DNA of 64,000 nt. Source: Dorea longicatena (GTDB lineage: Bacteria > Bacillota > Clostridia > Lachnospirales > Lachnospiraceae). The notes below the pieces were generated by a model. The model had not been told where the DNA came from. It ran no database searches and saw only the letters and a list, made by a program, of their open reading frames with translations. The position numbers were made by a program, and so were the translations under genes. The stretch is from the NCBI RefSeq assembly GCF_025150085.1, contig NZ_CP102280.1, positions 1,871,001 through 1,935,000 on the forward strand, given 5' to 3'. Shown piece after piece: positions 32,498-40,893 of this stretch. Each line of letters begins with the position of its first letter. Position 1 is the first letter of the stretch.

Positions 32498-32860
32498 TTA
32501 CATCGGTGTTCCTACTTCGATCAGATTGCCATCCGGATCATAGAAACGGACCACCTTCTGCCCCCAGCTGTGTGTCATCAGCCGGTTGACATACCTAACA
32601 TTAGGATACAACTTTTCAAGCTTTCTGGCAAATGCTTCGATATCCGGTTCTTCGAAATATAACTCACTGGCATGATTTTCCGGAATAATATCCTTATTCA
32701 GAACTTCTTTCCATATCTTTTCGTCCTGAAGTACCAGGCCTTCCGTTAATATCACATTGCCGTCATTGTCAAGAATTGTATTCAGTCCGAACAGGTCATG
32801 ATAGAATTGTTTGGAATGTTCGATATCTTTTACAACAATTAATATATTTTTTAATCGCAT
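32498..32860 (-). CDS. VOC family (glyoxalase-like) protein
   Basis: 120 residues in two beta-alpha-beta-beta-beta modules: MRLKNILIVVKDIEHSKQFY HDLFG, with NVILTEGLVLQD, and SELYFEEPDIEAFARKL with VVRFYDPDGNLIEVG. The DPDGxxxE metal-binding ending is present (E in LIEVG). VOC proteins act as lyases, dioxygenases or binders; no substrate can be assigned. A solitary gene between the DAK-like and C_GCAxxG genes. Confidence 0.8.
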   Translation of the reverse strand: MRLKNILIVVKDIEHSKQFYHDLFGLNTILDNDGNVILTEGLVLQDEKIWKEVLNKDIIPENHASELYFEEPDIEAFARKLEKLYPNVRYVNRLMTHSWGQKVVRFYDPDGNLIEVGTPM

Positions 32861-32928
32861 TTCTTTTCTCCATTATGCATTGACTTTTCCCGGATTTCAT
32901 TTTCCCTGAGCTTTATTTTATCCAGACT

Positions 32929-33345
32929 TTATTTTCCCTGCTCTGCCAGATATTCTTCTGTCAAAGCTACGGCATCTGCGATACACTGTGGACAACTGCA
33001 GAGAACTTTTCCTGTCTCCACACCTTTTAACTCCCGGCAGATGCAGGAACCATTTTTCTCTTTGAATTTTTCTACTTTGCTTCGGATCTTCTTATATGTA
33101 TCCCCTTTGGTTCTGGATCCTTCTTCTGTGCCTCCCTGACTGTTATCAAGACCGATGATCATTGCCATTCCAGACAATGCACCACACATCTCCATCACGC
33201 CCATACCCAGACCAAAACCTTCTGCGATACGAAACATATCGTCTTCACTGATTCCGAATTCTTTGCAAAATGTACAGGCTACTGCCTGGGCGCAGTTGCA
33301 TCCTCTCTGGTGTAATTCTGCTGCATGTTCTGCTTTTGTATTCAT
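32929..33345 (-). CDS. C_GCAxxG_C_C family redox protein
   Basis: 138 residues. The defining motif is GCNCAQAVACTF (C-x-C-AQA variant of GCAQAV) with MEMCGALSGMAMIIGL, GSCICRELKG and VLCSCPQCIADA. This family of predicted iron-sulfur or redox proteins is frequent in anaerobes and often found near oxidoreductases. The biochemical role is unknown. Eight cysteines are conserved in spacing. Confidence 0.82.
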   Translation of the reverse strand: MNTKAEHAAELHQRGCNCAQAVACTFCKEFGISEDDMFRIAEGFGLGMGVMEMCGALSGMAMIIGLDNSQGGTEEGSRTKGDTYKKIRSKVEKFKEKNGSCICRELKGVETGKVLCSCPQCIADAVALTEEYLAEQGK

Positions 33346-33405
33346 GTTAGTCTACTCTCCTTTTGGTTATATATTTTTACTTTTTATTTCATTTTTAGTT
33401 AATTC

Positions 33406-33534
33406 TTATCTATCTCCGTTTCCGATCTTAATCAGATTATTCATGCTTGCCGCTTCCAATGTATTTAATTGTTGTACCGTTAACTGTCGTAATAATTTCA
33501 TCCGTTCTTTCTGATTCTTATTCTGATTAATCAA
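33406..33534 (-). CDS. Possible small ORF preceded by leader-like mini-ORFs
   Basis: A 42-codon frame from a TTG reads MINQNKNQKERMKLLRQL, TVQQLNTLEAASMNNLIKIG and ends NGDR. An AGGAGAG lies 13 bases before the TTG and better fits an ATG that opens only three codons (MLF). Further upstream AGGAGGGG precedes a six-codon frame (MGKGWY, 33561-33581). A promoter is visible at 33640-33669. The region could make a small peptide or be a leader; I do not recognise it. Confidence 0.3.
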   Translation of the reverse strand: MINQNKNQKERMKLLRQLTVQQLNTLEAASMNNLIKIGNGDR

Positions 33535-33639
33535 AATAGCATTATAACTCTCCTAATTTGCTAGTACCAACCTTTCCCCATTGCCCCTCCTGTTATAATA
33601 TCGCATACTTTATTAAACCAAATTACTATTATTTAATAT

Positions 33640-33669
33640 ATTTTAACATAAAACTATACACAATTGCAA
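33640..33669 (-). promoter_or_regulatory. Promoter before the small ORFs and the C_GCAxxG gene
   Basis: Minus strand TTGCAA (33664-33669), 18 bases, TAAAAT (33640-33645). Confidence 0.5.
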
Positions 33670-33743
33670 TTATTAGTTAATAGCAAAAAGTAAAATCCAT
33701 ACGCCCAACACCTTTCATTGACTTTTCTAGATACTCAGATTAC

Positions 33744-33770
33744 AAAAAGAAGCCAGATTTCTCCGACTTC
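33744..33770 (-). terminator. Terminator of the NSS transporter gene
   Basis: GAAGTC pairs with GGCTTC across an AT-rich loop, followed by TTTTTG on the minus strand, 28 bases after the stop codon. Confidence 0.6.
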
Positions 33771-33797
33771 CTTTCAAACTACGATTTCTATATATTC

Positions 33798-35195
33798 TTA
33801 TTTCATAATCAAATTCAACACACCTGTTGACTGCAGGAATAAAATCATCATAATGACTGGCATAATATAACGCATCATCACATTATATAACTTTTTACGC
33901 TTGAATTTTTTGCCATTCAGTTCCATTTCCTCCGCAATCCATGACGGTTTCATGATCCAGCCGATCAAGATTGCTGATAACAGTGAGATAAACGGCATCA
34001 TAAAGCTGTTACTGATATAGTCCATGATATCCAGAAGCTGTCCCGTACTTCCGTTTGGAAGTGCAACTTCTACATAGAAGACGCTGTATCCAAGTGCGAT
34101 CACTGCTGTTGCGATCAGGTAGATCACCGATAACACTCTGGTCGTCTTCTTACGCTCTGTGTGGAATAATTCCATACAGTTTGCGGTAATGGATTCCAGT
34201 ACCGAGATGCAAGATGTTAACGCCGCAAATCCTGCCAGCACGAAGAACAGAATTCCGATGATTCTTCCTACCACTCCCATACAGTAGAATACTTTCGGCA
34301 ATGAGACAAACATCAGTCCCGGGCCTGCTGACATACCATCCAGTCCGGAGAATACGAATACTGCCGGAATGATCATAACACCGGCAAGGAATGCAACTCC
34401 TGTATCCATAATTTCAATCTGCGATACCGCTTTGTTCAGATCTACATCTTTCTTTACATAAGATCCATATGTAATCATAATTCCCATAGATACACTCAGT
34501 GAAAAGAACAACTGACTCATTGCATCCAGTGTGATCTGAAGGAAACGTCCAATCGTGATTCCTGTCAGATCCGGTTTCATATACACCTTCAGTCCCTGTA
34601 ATCCTGTACGGACCGTTCCGTCATCCAACGTAGTCTTTAATGTAAGTGAGAAAATTGCGATTCCAATTACCATGATCAACAGAACCGGCATGATAAATTT
34701 GGAAACTCGTTCAATTCCCTTTTCTACTCCGTTATATACGATCAGTGCAGTCAGGAACATAAAGATCAGTCCATACCATACGGAAGACGGAGAAGAGATA
34801 AATGAAGTAAAGCAGTTATCTGCTACTGCCTGCTTTCCTGAACTTGTAAGATAGATCACGATATATCTTAAGATCCATCCACCAATCACCGCGTAATAAG
34901 TCATGATCAATACCGGAACCAGGAATGTGATCACTCCAAGAAATTTCCATTTTTTTCTCATTGATTCATAGGCATAGATTGCGCTTTTTCCCGTCTTGCG
35001 GCCAATTGCTATATCTGTAGTCAGTAACACAAAACCAACCGTCAATACCAGCACAAGATAGATAATCAGGAAAAGTCCTCCCCCGTCTTTTGCTGCCAGA
35101 TATGGAAAACGCCAGAGGTTTCCCACGCCGACTGCGCTTCCGGCTGCTGCAAATACGAAGCCAATCTGCCCGCTAAAGCTATTTTTTTGTTTCAT
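33798..35195 (-). CDS. Sodium-dependent transporter, NSS/SNF family
   Basis: 465 residues with 11 predicted membrane helices in the LeuT fold. The N-terminus FVFAAAGSAVGVGNLWRFPY is the family signature (Na+ and substrate site, unwound helix 1), with GGGLFLIIYL following. Such proteins import amino acids with Na+. The substrate cannot be told. The start at 35195 has GAGAGG eleven bases upstream; an in-frame ATG at 35213 is possible but lacks a site. Monocistronic, bounded by terminators. Confidence 0.92.
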   Translation of the reverse strand: MKQKNSFSGQIGFVFAAAGSAVGVGNLWRFPYLAAKDGGGLFLIIYLVLVLTVGFVLLTTDIAIGRKTGKSAIYAYESMRKKWKFLGVITFLVPVLIMTYYAVIGGWILRYIVIYLTSSGKQAVADNCFTSFISSPSSVWYGLIFMFLTALIVYNGVEKGIERVSKFIMPVLLIMVIGIAIFSLTLKTTLDDGTVRTGLQGLKVYMKPDLTGITIGRFLQITLDAMSQLFFSLSVSMGIMITYGSYVKKDVDLNKAVSQIEIMDTGVAFLAGVMIIPAVFVFSGLDGMSAGPGLMFVSLPKVFYCMGVVGRIIGILFFVLAGFAALTSCISVLESITANCMELFHTERKKTTRVLSVIYLIATAVIALGYSVFYVEVALPNGSTGQLLDIMDYISNSFMMPFISLLSAILIGWIMKPSWIAEEMELNGKKFKRKKLYNVMMRYIMPVIMMILFLQSTGVLNLIMK

Positions 35196-35266
35196 ACTCT
35201 TTTTTCCTCTCATTTTTTCGTTAATACTTCAATATTTTACCACTAATTCATAGAAAATAAAACAAA

Positions 35267-35320
35267 AAAGACCAGTGGAGACGTGAAAAAGTAGCTTTTT
35301 TTCTGTCCCCACTGGTCTTT
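35267..35320 (-). terminator. Terminator after the TetR/ABC remnant
   Basis: AAAGACCAGTGG pairs with CCACTGGTCTTT (12 bp). On the minus strand the right-hand arm is followed by TTTTTTGTTTTA. Confidence 0.7.
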
Positions 35321-35327
35321 CTGCTAT

Positions 35328-35878
35328 CTACAGGCTCCAGTCTGCTGCCATTAGCTGTGTCTTCATCATATTCGCATAGATGCCGTCTTTCTTCTTCAAT
35401 TCTTCCGGCGTACCACTTTCCGCAACTACACCGTCTTTCAATACCACAATCTTATCCGCATCTGTGACTGTTCTCATTCTGTGTGCAATGATCATGACCG
35501 TCTTATTCTTAATCAGTCGTGACAGGGATTCCTGTATCATCGTCTCGTTATCTACATCCAGAGACGCCGTTGCTTCATCCAGAAGGATGGACCGATCAGT
35601 GCGGTAACTTCGCCCTGTTTTGCCTGCTTATCCGGGTCTGTCGCATCGAATCTCTCCTGCACACTTACAAACTTCTCTGTAAATTCTCTCGCTACCGGTT
35701 CTACGATAGCGGAAAATAATCCTTCTTTTCCACCGTAACGCGAATAAATCGAACCTGTCGTTGTATCCGCTTCCTCTGCGATCGTTCTGAGCGATGCATC
35801 CACATATCCTTTCTCCAGAAATTCTTTTTTTGCACATGCTTCTATCTTTTCAGAAACACCTTTTACCTGTTTAGACAC
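35328..35878 (-). pseudogene. Chimeric remnant: TetR regulator joined to ABC ATPase pieces
   Basis: From a GTG with AGGAGG upstream the frame reads a TetR N-terminal half (KKEFLEKGYVDASLRTIAEE, ADTTTGSIYSRYGGKEGLFS), then switches at about residue 85 to GEVTALIGPS, the Walker A strand of an ABC exporter NBD. It then jumps in another frame to LLDEATASLDVDNE (Walker B, D-loop), MIIAHRMRTVTDADKI (switch His) and the NBD end. So two deletions removed the TetR ligand domain, the transporter membrane part and the NBD middle. The promoter and operator in front are intact. Confidence 0.85.
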
Positions 35879-35895
35879 TTGTACCTCCTGTTTCG

Positions 35896-35919
35896 TAACA
35901 ATGTTATATAACATTGTTA
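35896..35919. promoter_or_regulatory. TetR operator, perfect 24-bp palindrome
   Basis: TAACAATGTTAT followed by its exact reverse complement, lying between the -10 box and the GTG start of the TetR remnant. TetR dimers bind such palindromes, so this was an autoregulated efflux operon. Confidence 0.8.
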
Positions 35920-35922
35920 TAA

Positions 35923-35951
35923 TGTATATTCTGCTGTATGTTTCGTGTCAA
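35923..35951 (-). promoter_or_regulatory. Promoter of the TetR/ABC remnant
   Basis: Minus strand TTGACA (35946-35951), 17 bases, TATACA (35923-35928), directly before the palindrome. Confidence 0.7.
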
Positions 35952-36063
35952 TATGACGGAAAACAAATCCTGTCTATTGATATATTTTCTCGATTTTCCA
36001 TCACTGTTTTCTTCTTTCCGAATATACTATAAACCATAGAATATATTTCACCGGGAGGATCTT

Positions 36064-37152
36064 ATGAAAAAGCGTATCACTGCACTTCTTTTACTCCTTA
36101 CACTATCTGTCACTTCACTTTTTGCATGTACATCTGCTGACAAATCGGAATCCGCATCAGACAAAACAGCAAAAACTTCAAAATCCACAAGTACTAAAAA
36201 ACAGGAACTGACTCCTGTTACATTAAATGAAGTAGCACACTCCATCTTCTATGCTCCGATGTATGTGGCAATCGAAAAGGGATATTTTGCCAACGAAGGA
36301 ATCGACCTTTCTCTTGTGACTGGTTTCGGAGCCGACAAAACTATGACGGCCGTCCTCTCCGGAACTGCCGACATCGGCTTTATGGGTTCGGAAGCTTCTA
36401 TCTACACATATAACGAGGGGGCGAATGATTATGTTGTAAACTTTGCCCAGCTCACCCAGCGCGCCGGGAACTTCCTGGTTGCCAGGGAAGATATTAAGGA
36501 TTTCAAATGGGAAGATCTGAAAGGCAAGAAGGTCATCGGCGGTAGAAAAGGCGGCATGCCTGAAATGGTATTTGAGTATATCTTAAACCAGAACCATATC
36601 GATCCGGCTACAGATCTCACCATCGACCAGAATATTGATTTCGGTTCTACTGCGGCGGCCTTCGCAGAAGACAAATCCGATTACGACTTCACCGTAGAAT
36701 TCGAACCTGGTGCAACCAATCTTGAAAAACAGGGTAAGGGATACGTTGTCGCCTCTCTTGGAACGGACAGCGGCTATGTTCCGTACACTGCTTTCTCTGC
36801 AAAGAAGAGTTACATCAACAAACATCCGGAAGTCGTCCAGGGATTCACCAATGCACTGCAAAAAGGTATGGACTACGTGGCATCCCACACACCGGAAGAC
36901 ATTGCCCAGGCAATCGCTCCTCAGTTCAAAGAGACCACACTGGATACGATCACAACCATCATTTCCCGCTATTATGAGCAGGATACATGGAAAAAAGATC
37001 TGATCTTCCGGCAGGAAAGCTTTGATCTTCTTCAGGATATCTTAGAAGAAGCAGGCGAGCTTAAGGAACGCGCACCTTACAAGGATCTCGTAACTACTAC
37101 TTATGCAGAAAAGGCAGCAAAAGCAAGCAACGATACCCAGAAAACCAATTAA
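36064..37152 (+). CDS. ABC transporter substrate-binding lipoprotein, NMT1/SsuA type
   Basis: 362 residues. A lipoprotein signal peptide (MKKRITALLLLLTLSVTSLF with lipobox LFAC at about residue 22) is followed by a Ser/Thr/Lys linker and a NMT1/THI5-like periplasmic-binding fold: LNEVAHSIFYAPMYVAIEKG, YFANEGIDLSL, GTADIGFMGSEAS, DLKGKKVIGGRKGG. Members bind aromatic or sulfonate compounds or thiamine precursors for uptake. No permease or ATPase lies beside it, so it is an orphan here. Strong GGGAGG ribosome binding site and its own terminator. Confidence 0.88.
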   Translation: MKKRITALLLLLTLSVTSLFACTSADKSESASDKTAKTSKSTSTKKQELTPVTLNEVAHSIFYAPMYVAIEKGYFANEGIDLSLVTGFGADKTMTAVLSGTADIGFMGSEASIYTYNEGANDYVVNFAQLTQRAGNFLVAREDIKDFKWEDLKGKKVIGGRKGGMPEMVFEYILNQNHIDPATDLTIDQNIDFGSTAAAFAEDKSDYDFTVEFEPGATNLEKQGKGYVVASLGTDSGYVPYTAFSAKKSYINKHPEVVQGFTNALQKGMDYVASHTPEDIAQAIAPQFKETTLDTITTIISRYYEQDTWKKDLIFRQESFDLLQDILEEAGELKERAPYKDLVTTTYAEKAAKASNDTQKTN

Positions 37153-37171
37153 TTCTGTACTCCGATATCTA

Positions 37172-37207
37172 CAAAACCGGCAACTTCTCTTGCTTACTAT
37201 GGTATAA
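37172..37207. repeat. Partial dispersed repeat, diverged copy
   Basis: ACCGGCAACTTCTCTTGCTT followed by ACTATGGTATA resembles 59060-59090 (GGCAACTTCTCTTGCATACTTTGGTAT-like), without the palindromic core. Low-level similarity. Confidence 0.4.
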
Positions 37208-37209
37208 AA

Positions 37210-37252
37210 AATAATGCTGCAAACTTTTCTTCGTTCTGCAGCATTATTTTTA
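37210..37252 (+). terminator. Terminator of the substrate-binding protein gene
   Basis: AATAATGCTGCA pairs with TGCAGCATTATT across a 15-base loop, then TTTAAA. Confidence 0.85.
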
Positions 37253-37312
37253 AATTATCATATATTCGTAAGAACCTGCTATCAGCAGTTTTCTTTTTCT
37301 TCCTATATTCGC

Positions 37313-37816
37313 CTATGCCAGCTCCGCATCCAGGTGCTCTTTCACATAACCGCTGACTTTATCTCTCGGAATCTCCATCACCACTGCCAGTTCTCCATAC
37401 AGGAACTTCTCGGCACTGGACATATATCTCTCATCAACGTTGATCGTCTTTTTTCCCGCCAGTAATCTCTTCTTATTTCTTCCATATGAAGTCTTGATCA
37501 GTGAGATCCACTCCCGGCACTGATTGTGTAACAATGCGTTCTTGTACATTCCTTCCCGCTGTTTTTCATTTGTCACACCAATGATATCGATCTTTGGCAT
37601 CTCTTTGATCAGATTCTCCGCCTCTTCTTTTGTGATCAGTTTTCTGATCTGATCCCGCTTATTATCGACTGGTGTGTATACCGTTCCACCTGCATCATAT
37701 ACCGGTTTTAACGTATAATACTCTTTGTCCGAACTGCCCATGTCAATCTTGCCAATATTTACTACTTCGCAGACGCCCTCCTTATAATGCGCCACATAAT
37801 CTCCTATTTTGAACAT
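37313..37816 (-). CDS. CarD family transcriptional regulator
   Basis: 167 residues from the ATG with AGGAGG six bases upstream. The N-terminal CarD/TRCF-RID beta-barrel (FKIGDYVAHYKEGVCEVVNI, YTLKPVYDAGGTVYTPVDN) binds the RNA polymerase beta subunit; the C-terminal helical part (REWISLIKTSYGRNKKRLLA, SSAEKFLYGELAVVMEI) contacts DNA. CarD proteins stabilise or tune open complexes. A promoter with a leader of about 150 bases precedes it. Confidence 0.9.
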   Translation of the reverse strand: MFKIGDYVAHYKEGVCEVVNIGKIDMGSSDKEYYTLKPVYDAGGTVYTPVDNKRDQIRKLITKEEAENLIKEMPKIDIIGVTNEKQREGMYKNALLHNQCREWISLIKTSYGRNKKRLLAGKKTINVDERYMSSAEKFLYGELAVVMEIPRDKVSGYVKEHLDAELA

Positions 37817-37975
37817 TTCTGCCTCCTGTTCTAACACTTCTCTCATGGTAACCTGCAGATGTATGACAACGCTAAAAGAGCGCACAATCCGAAGTTATAT
37901 CGAACTGCACGCCATCTTTTCTGGTATCGTATTATGAAATTTGTAAACGCGCTGACATAAACTCTTGATATACCT

Positions 37976-38004
37976 ATTATATCACAACCATTTCACGGAT
38001 GTAA
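37976..38004 (-). promoter_or_regulatory. Promoter of the CarD gene
   Basis: Minus strand TTACAT (37999-38004), 17 bases, TATAAT (37976-37981), leaving a long 5' leader. Confidence 0.6.
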
Positions 38005-38078
38005 GATTTTTTTAAGAATTTCTCTCAAAATCAACCCTGCACCGCACAAAGCCACCAATATTTTCCTTTGTATCAGTA

Positions 38079-39899
38079 TCAGCCAACGTGGAATTTTTTA
38101 TGCATTTCTTCTTTAAATTCTTTTCGTTTGAATAAAATTAATCCGATCAACAGCAGAAAACTGCACCCGATACAGATAACCGATGGAGTCTTGTAATGGA
38201 TTACTCCTGTCACTAAAAGAATCAATGGAAGAATCATCGAATAGACAGCGGCCATCACATAATAGATCATATATTCTCTCGGTGACAGGGAACGTATTCC
38301 TGATATGATCAACATTACAACCTGGATCAGCAGGCAGATATCCGGAATTCCGATATTCACAGACCAGCCTCTCCATCCGGTTCCGAGATCCCACAATACA
38401 CAGATCCCTGACATGATCAGAAGCTGCCATGCCGCATTCTTCAGCAGATTGAACCGTTTCACATAACCGACTGCCATTGTAAGCCACATCGTCGCACACC
38501 CAGCTGCCACGAACACCGACCAGTGCACGCCGGGCGATATAATGATATCCGTCATCATACTGATCACGATCGCTGCAATACAGCAAAATGTAAAGATCTG
38601 TAATACTTTCTTTCCTTCATAATTTGGTCTTGCATCCTCCGGGAAATCCGGTTCTGCCACTTTGACCGAAGCCCCCAGTTCTTTCAATATCCGGTAGAAA
38701 TTCCGCTGGATATTCGTGCTGTCGTATCTCGATGTAAAGCCAAGTGATAACGTATCTTGAAAAGAACAGATACATAATTCTGTTCGGTTCGTACTTGTAT
38801 ACACGCCAAACTTTTCAATATATTGCGCATAATCTTCCGGCATCTTTACCACACTCATGTTCGAAAGCACGGCGGTTACTTCCTGCTCCGCCATCTTGGC
38901 ACCCGCACGGATACAGCGGTTTTTCAGTTCCAGCGGTGCCCATTTTAAGATCTTATGCTTTTCTATTGCAATCAGTTCATTCATCCGTCCTGCCATATGC
39001 TCTTTGGACAGATTCTCCTGAAAATATAACTTTACTGCCTCCAGTACATCTTCAAAAGAATCTTTTCCCCCTCCGAACTGATACCCCGGCTCTATATAAC
39101 CGAAGAAATTCAGCATCGAATCCGATGGAAAAATCTTTCTTAAATTCACCGGAACCATCAGGATAACCGGCTTCTTCTCCTGCATCCGGCTCATTTCTTC
39201 ATGGATTGCACAGATAAATGCAGCCGTCAGGAGCACCGACATGGAAACTTTCTTTTCTCTGGCAATCCCCAGCAGTTCTTTTACCGACATGGAAGCTTCA
39301 TTGATCTGTAGCTCTTCATATCCTTTTCCACCCTTTTTGATCTGAACCGCCCTGATCTTTTTCTTTTTCTTTCTTGGAAAATCCGGATCATAATATCGGC
39401 TGAAACTGTCATCTTCCTGATCTTTTACCGTCAGATACTGGTTTGACAGCTCCACCGGCTCCAGATCTTCTTCGTGGATCAGATACAGATAATTCTTCAC
39501 CAGTTCTCTTAGGAATTCTGTTGCACCGGTTCCATCTGTCAGCGCATGGAATACTTCAAAATTGATCCGTTTTTTATAATATGTCACTTCAAATAAAAGT
39601 GTCTTTTTATCCCGTACATACAGGCTGCTGCAAGGTTCTTTATATTCTTCCCTTACCACCGGTCTTAATTCACTTTTCTCCAGATAATGCCAGAAAAGCC
39701 CCTTTCTCATAACCGACAAAAATACGGGATACTTTTGTATCGTCTGATTCAGAGCTTCCTGTAATATCTCTTCTTTTACTTCTTCTTTCAGCTCACAATA
39801 GAACCGGAACACTCTGGTATCTTTCGGGCTGCTGGCTGCGGAAAATAACTTTGCCGCATTATCCAGACTTCTCCAGTAAGCACGTTTTTGCTCAAACAC
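38079..39899 (-). CDS. Acyl/condensation-type transferase fused to a C-terminal membrane domain (DUF6320-like)
   Basis: 606 residues. Residues 1-430 look like the chloramphenicol acetyltransferase/condensation superfamily: FHALTDGTGA carries the HxxxDG catalytic motif near residue 116, with MVPVNLRKIFPSDSMLNFFG typical of alcohol acetyltransferases. Residues about 445-600 hold five to six membrane helices, a fused domain seen in Firmicutes (DUF6320-like). The reaction would be transfer of an acyl group to an alcohol or lipid at the membrane; the substrate is not known. Third gene of an operon with DUF975 and an esterase of the acetyl-esterase type, which suggests paired acylation and deacylation. 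Confidence 0.8.
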   Translation of the reverse strand: MFEQKRAYWRSLDNAAKLFSAASSPKDTRVFRFYCELKEEVKEEILQEALNQTIQKYPVFLSVMRKGLFWHYLEKSELRPVVREEYKEPCSSLYVRDKKTLLFEVTYYKKRINFEVFHALTDGTGATEFLRELVKNYLYLIHEEDLEPVELSNQYLTVKDQEDDSFSRYYDPDFPRKKKKKIRAVQIKKGGKGYEELQINEASMSVKELLGIAREKKVSMSVLLTAAFICAIHEEMSRMQEKKPVILMVPVNLRKIFPSDSMLNFFGYIEPGYQFGGGKDSFEDVLEAVKLYFQENLSKEHMAGRMNELIAIEKHKILKWAPLELKNRCIRAGAKMAEQEVTAVLSNMSVVKMPEDYAQYIEKFGVYTSTNRTELCICSFQDTLSLGFTSRYDSTNIQRNFYRILKELGASVKVAEPDFPEDARPNYEGKKVLQIFTFCCIAAIVISMMTDIIISPGVHWSVFVAAGCATMWLTMAVGYVKRFNLLKNAAWQLLIMSGICVLWDLGTGWRGWSVNIGIPDICLLIQVVMLIISGIRSLSPREYMIYYVMAAVYSMILPLILLVTGVIHYKTPSVICIGCSFLLLIGLILFKRKEFKEEMHKKFHVG

Positions 39900-39930
39900 C
39901 GGCTTTCTCCTCCCCCTTTACTTTCCCGCT

Positions 39931-40893
39931 TTATTCTTCGTTTGCAGGACTAACCTTCCGGCTGTTTTCATCAGATGTATAGCCGCTCAGGAAACGGTTA
40001 ATAATAGCAAAGCTCTCCTGTACATGGTAATATTTTACTCCCAGTGCAAAGAATCCGTGAAGTGCATCCTGTATTCTGTGCACCTCCACCTTATTGCCCG
40101 CTTCTTTTAACCTTCTTCCATACTCTTCCCCCTCATCTCTGAGAGGATCACATTCCGCCGTTAAGATCAGTGTATCCGGCTGGTTGCTGTAATCGGTCTC
40201 CATGAGAGGTGCAAGATATTTACTTTTCTTATCTTCTTCTGCCGATGCATAGAAATTAATATAATCCCGCATCTTTCCCGCAGTCAGAAGATATTCCGTC
40301 CCGTAACGTCTTACCGACAAATATGGGGACTCCTCACTGTAATCATTATTTACCGCAGGATAGATCAGTATCTGTCTCTTCGGCAGGAATTCTCCCTGAT
40401 CTCTTGCCATCAGTGAAACAGCTGCTGCCAGATTCCCACCGGCACTGTCTCCGATCAGTGTAATCTTATCCGGATCTGTATTCAAGATAAACTGGTTCGT
40501 GTACATAGCCTTTGCCGCCATATAACAATCGTAAAAACCAATGGGAAATGGATACTCCGGCGCCAGCCGGTACTCTACCGATACAACGATATGATCTGTT
40601 GCCGAAGCAAGACGGGCACAGATTCTTTCATAATTATCAATACTTTCCGTTACCCATCCTCCCCCGTGAAAGAACAGAAATACCGGCAGATCATCCTCCA
40701 TCTTTTCCCCTGGAAGGAATATCCTTACAGGGATCTGATGATTGCCGTTATAAATCTTATAGTCAATCGTCTTATGAAATATCTTCATCGGATCAATTGC
40801 TTTTAAATTCGCCAGGTGTCTTGAAGCCTCCACTTCAATGCCGTCGAAGGACAGCGCTTTTAATACCCGCCTCATTGATTTGTTGATCGCCAT
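39931..40893 (-). CDS. Alpha/beta hydrolase, HSL/acetyl-esterase family
   Basis: 320 residues, cytosolic. LFFHGGGWVTES is the HGGG oxyanion motif, LIGDSAGGNLAAA contains the nucleophile serine (GDSAGG), CDPLRDEGEEY the acid and LHGFFAL the catalytic histidine. The family hydrolyses short-chain esters such as acetylated sugars or lipids. Its ATG overlaps the DUF975 stop by one base (TAATG) and the acyltransferase starts 31 bases after its end, so it is the middle gene of the operon. Confidence 0.92.
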   Translation of the reverse strand: MAINKSMRRVLKALSFDGIEVEASRHLANLKAIDPMKIFHKTIDYKIYNGNHQIPVRIFLPGEKMEDDLPVFLFFHGGGWVTESIDNYERICARLASATDHIVVSVEYRLAPEYPFPIGFYDCYMAAKAMYTNQFILNTDPDKITLIGDSAGGNLAAAVSLMARDQGEFLPKRQILIYPAVNNDYSEESPYLSVRRYGTEYLLTAGKMRDYINFYASAEEDKKSKYLAPLMETDYSNQPDTLILTAECDPLRDEGEEYGRRLKEAGNKVEVHRIQDALHGFFALGVKYYHVQESFAIINRFLSGYTSDENSRKVSPANEE

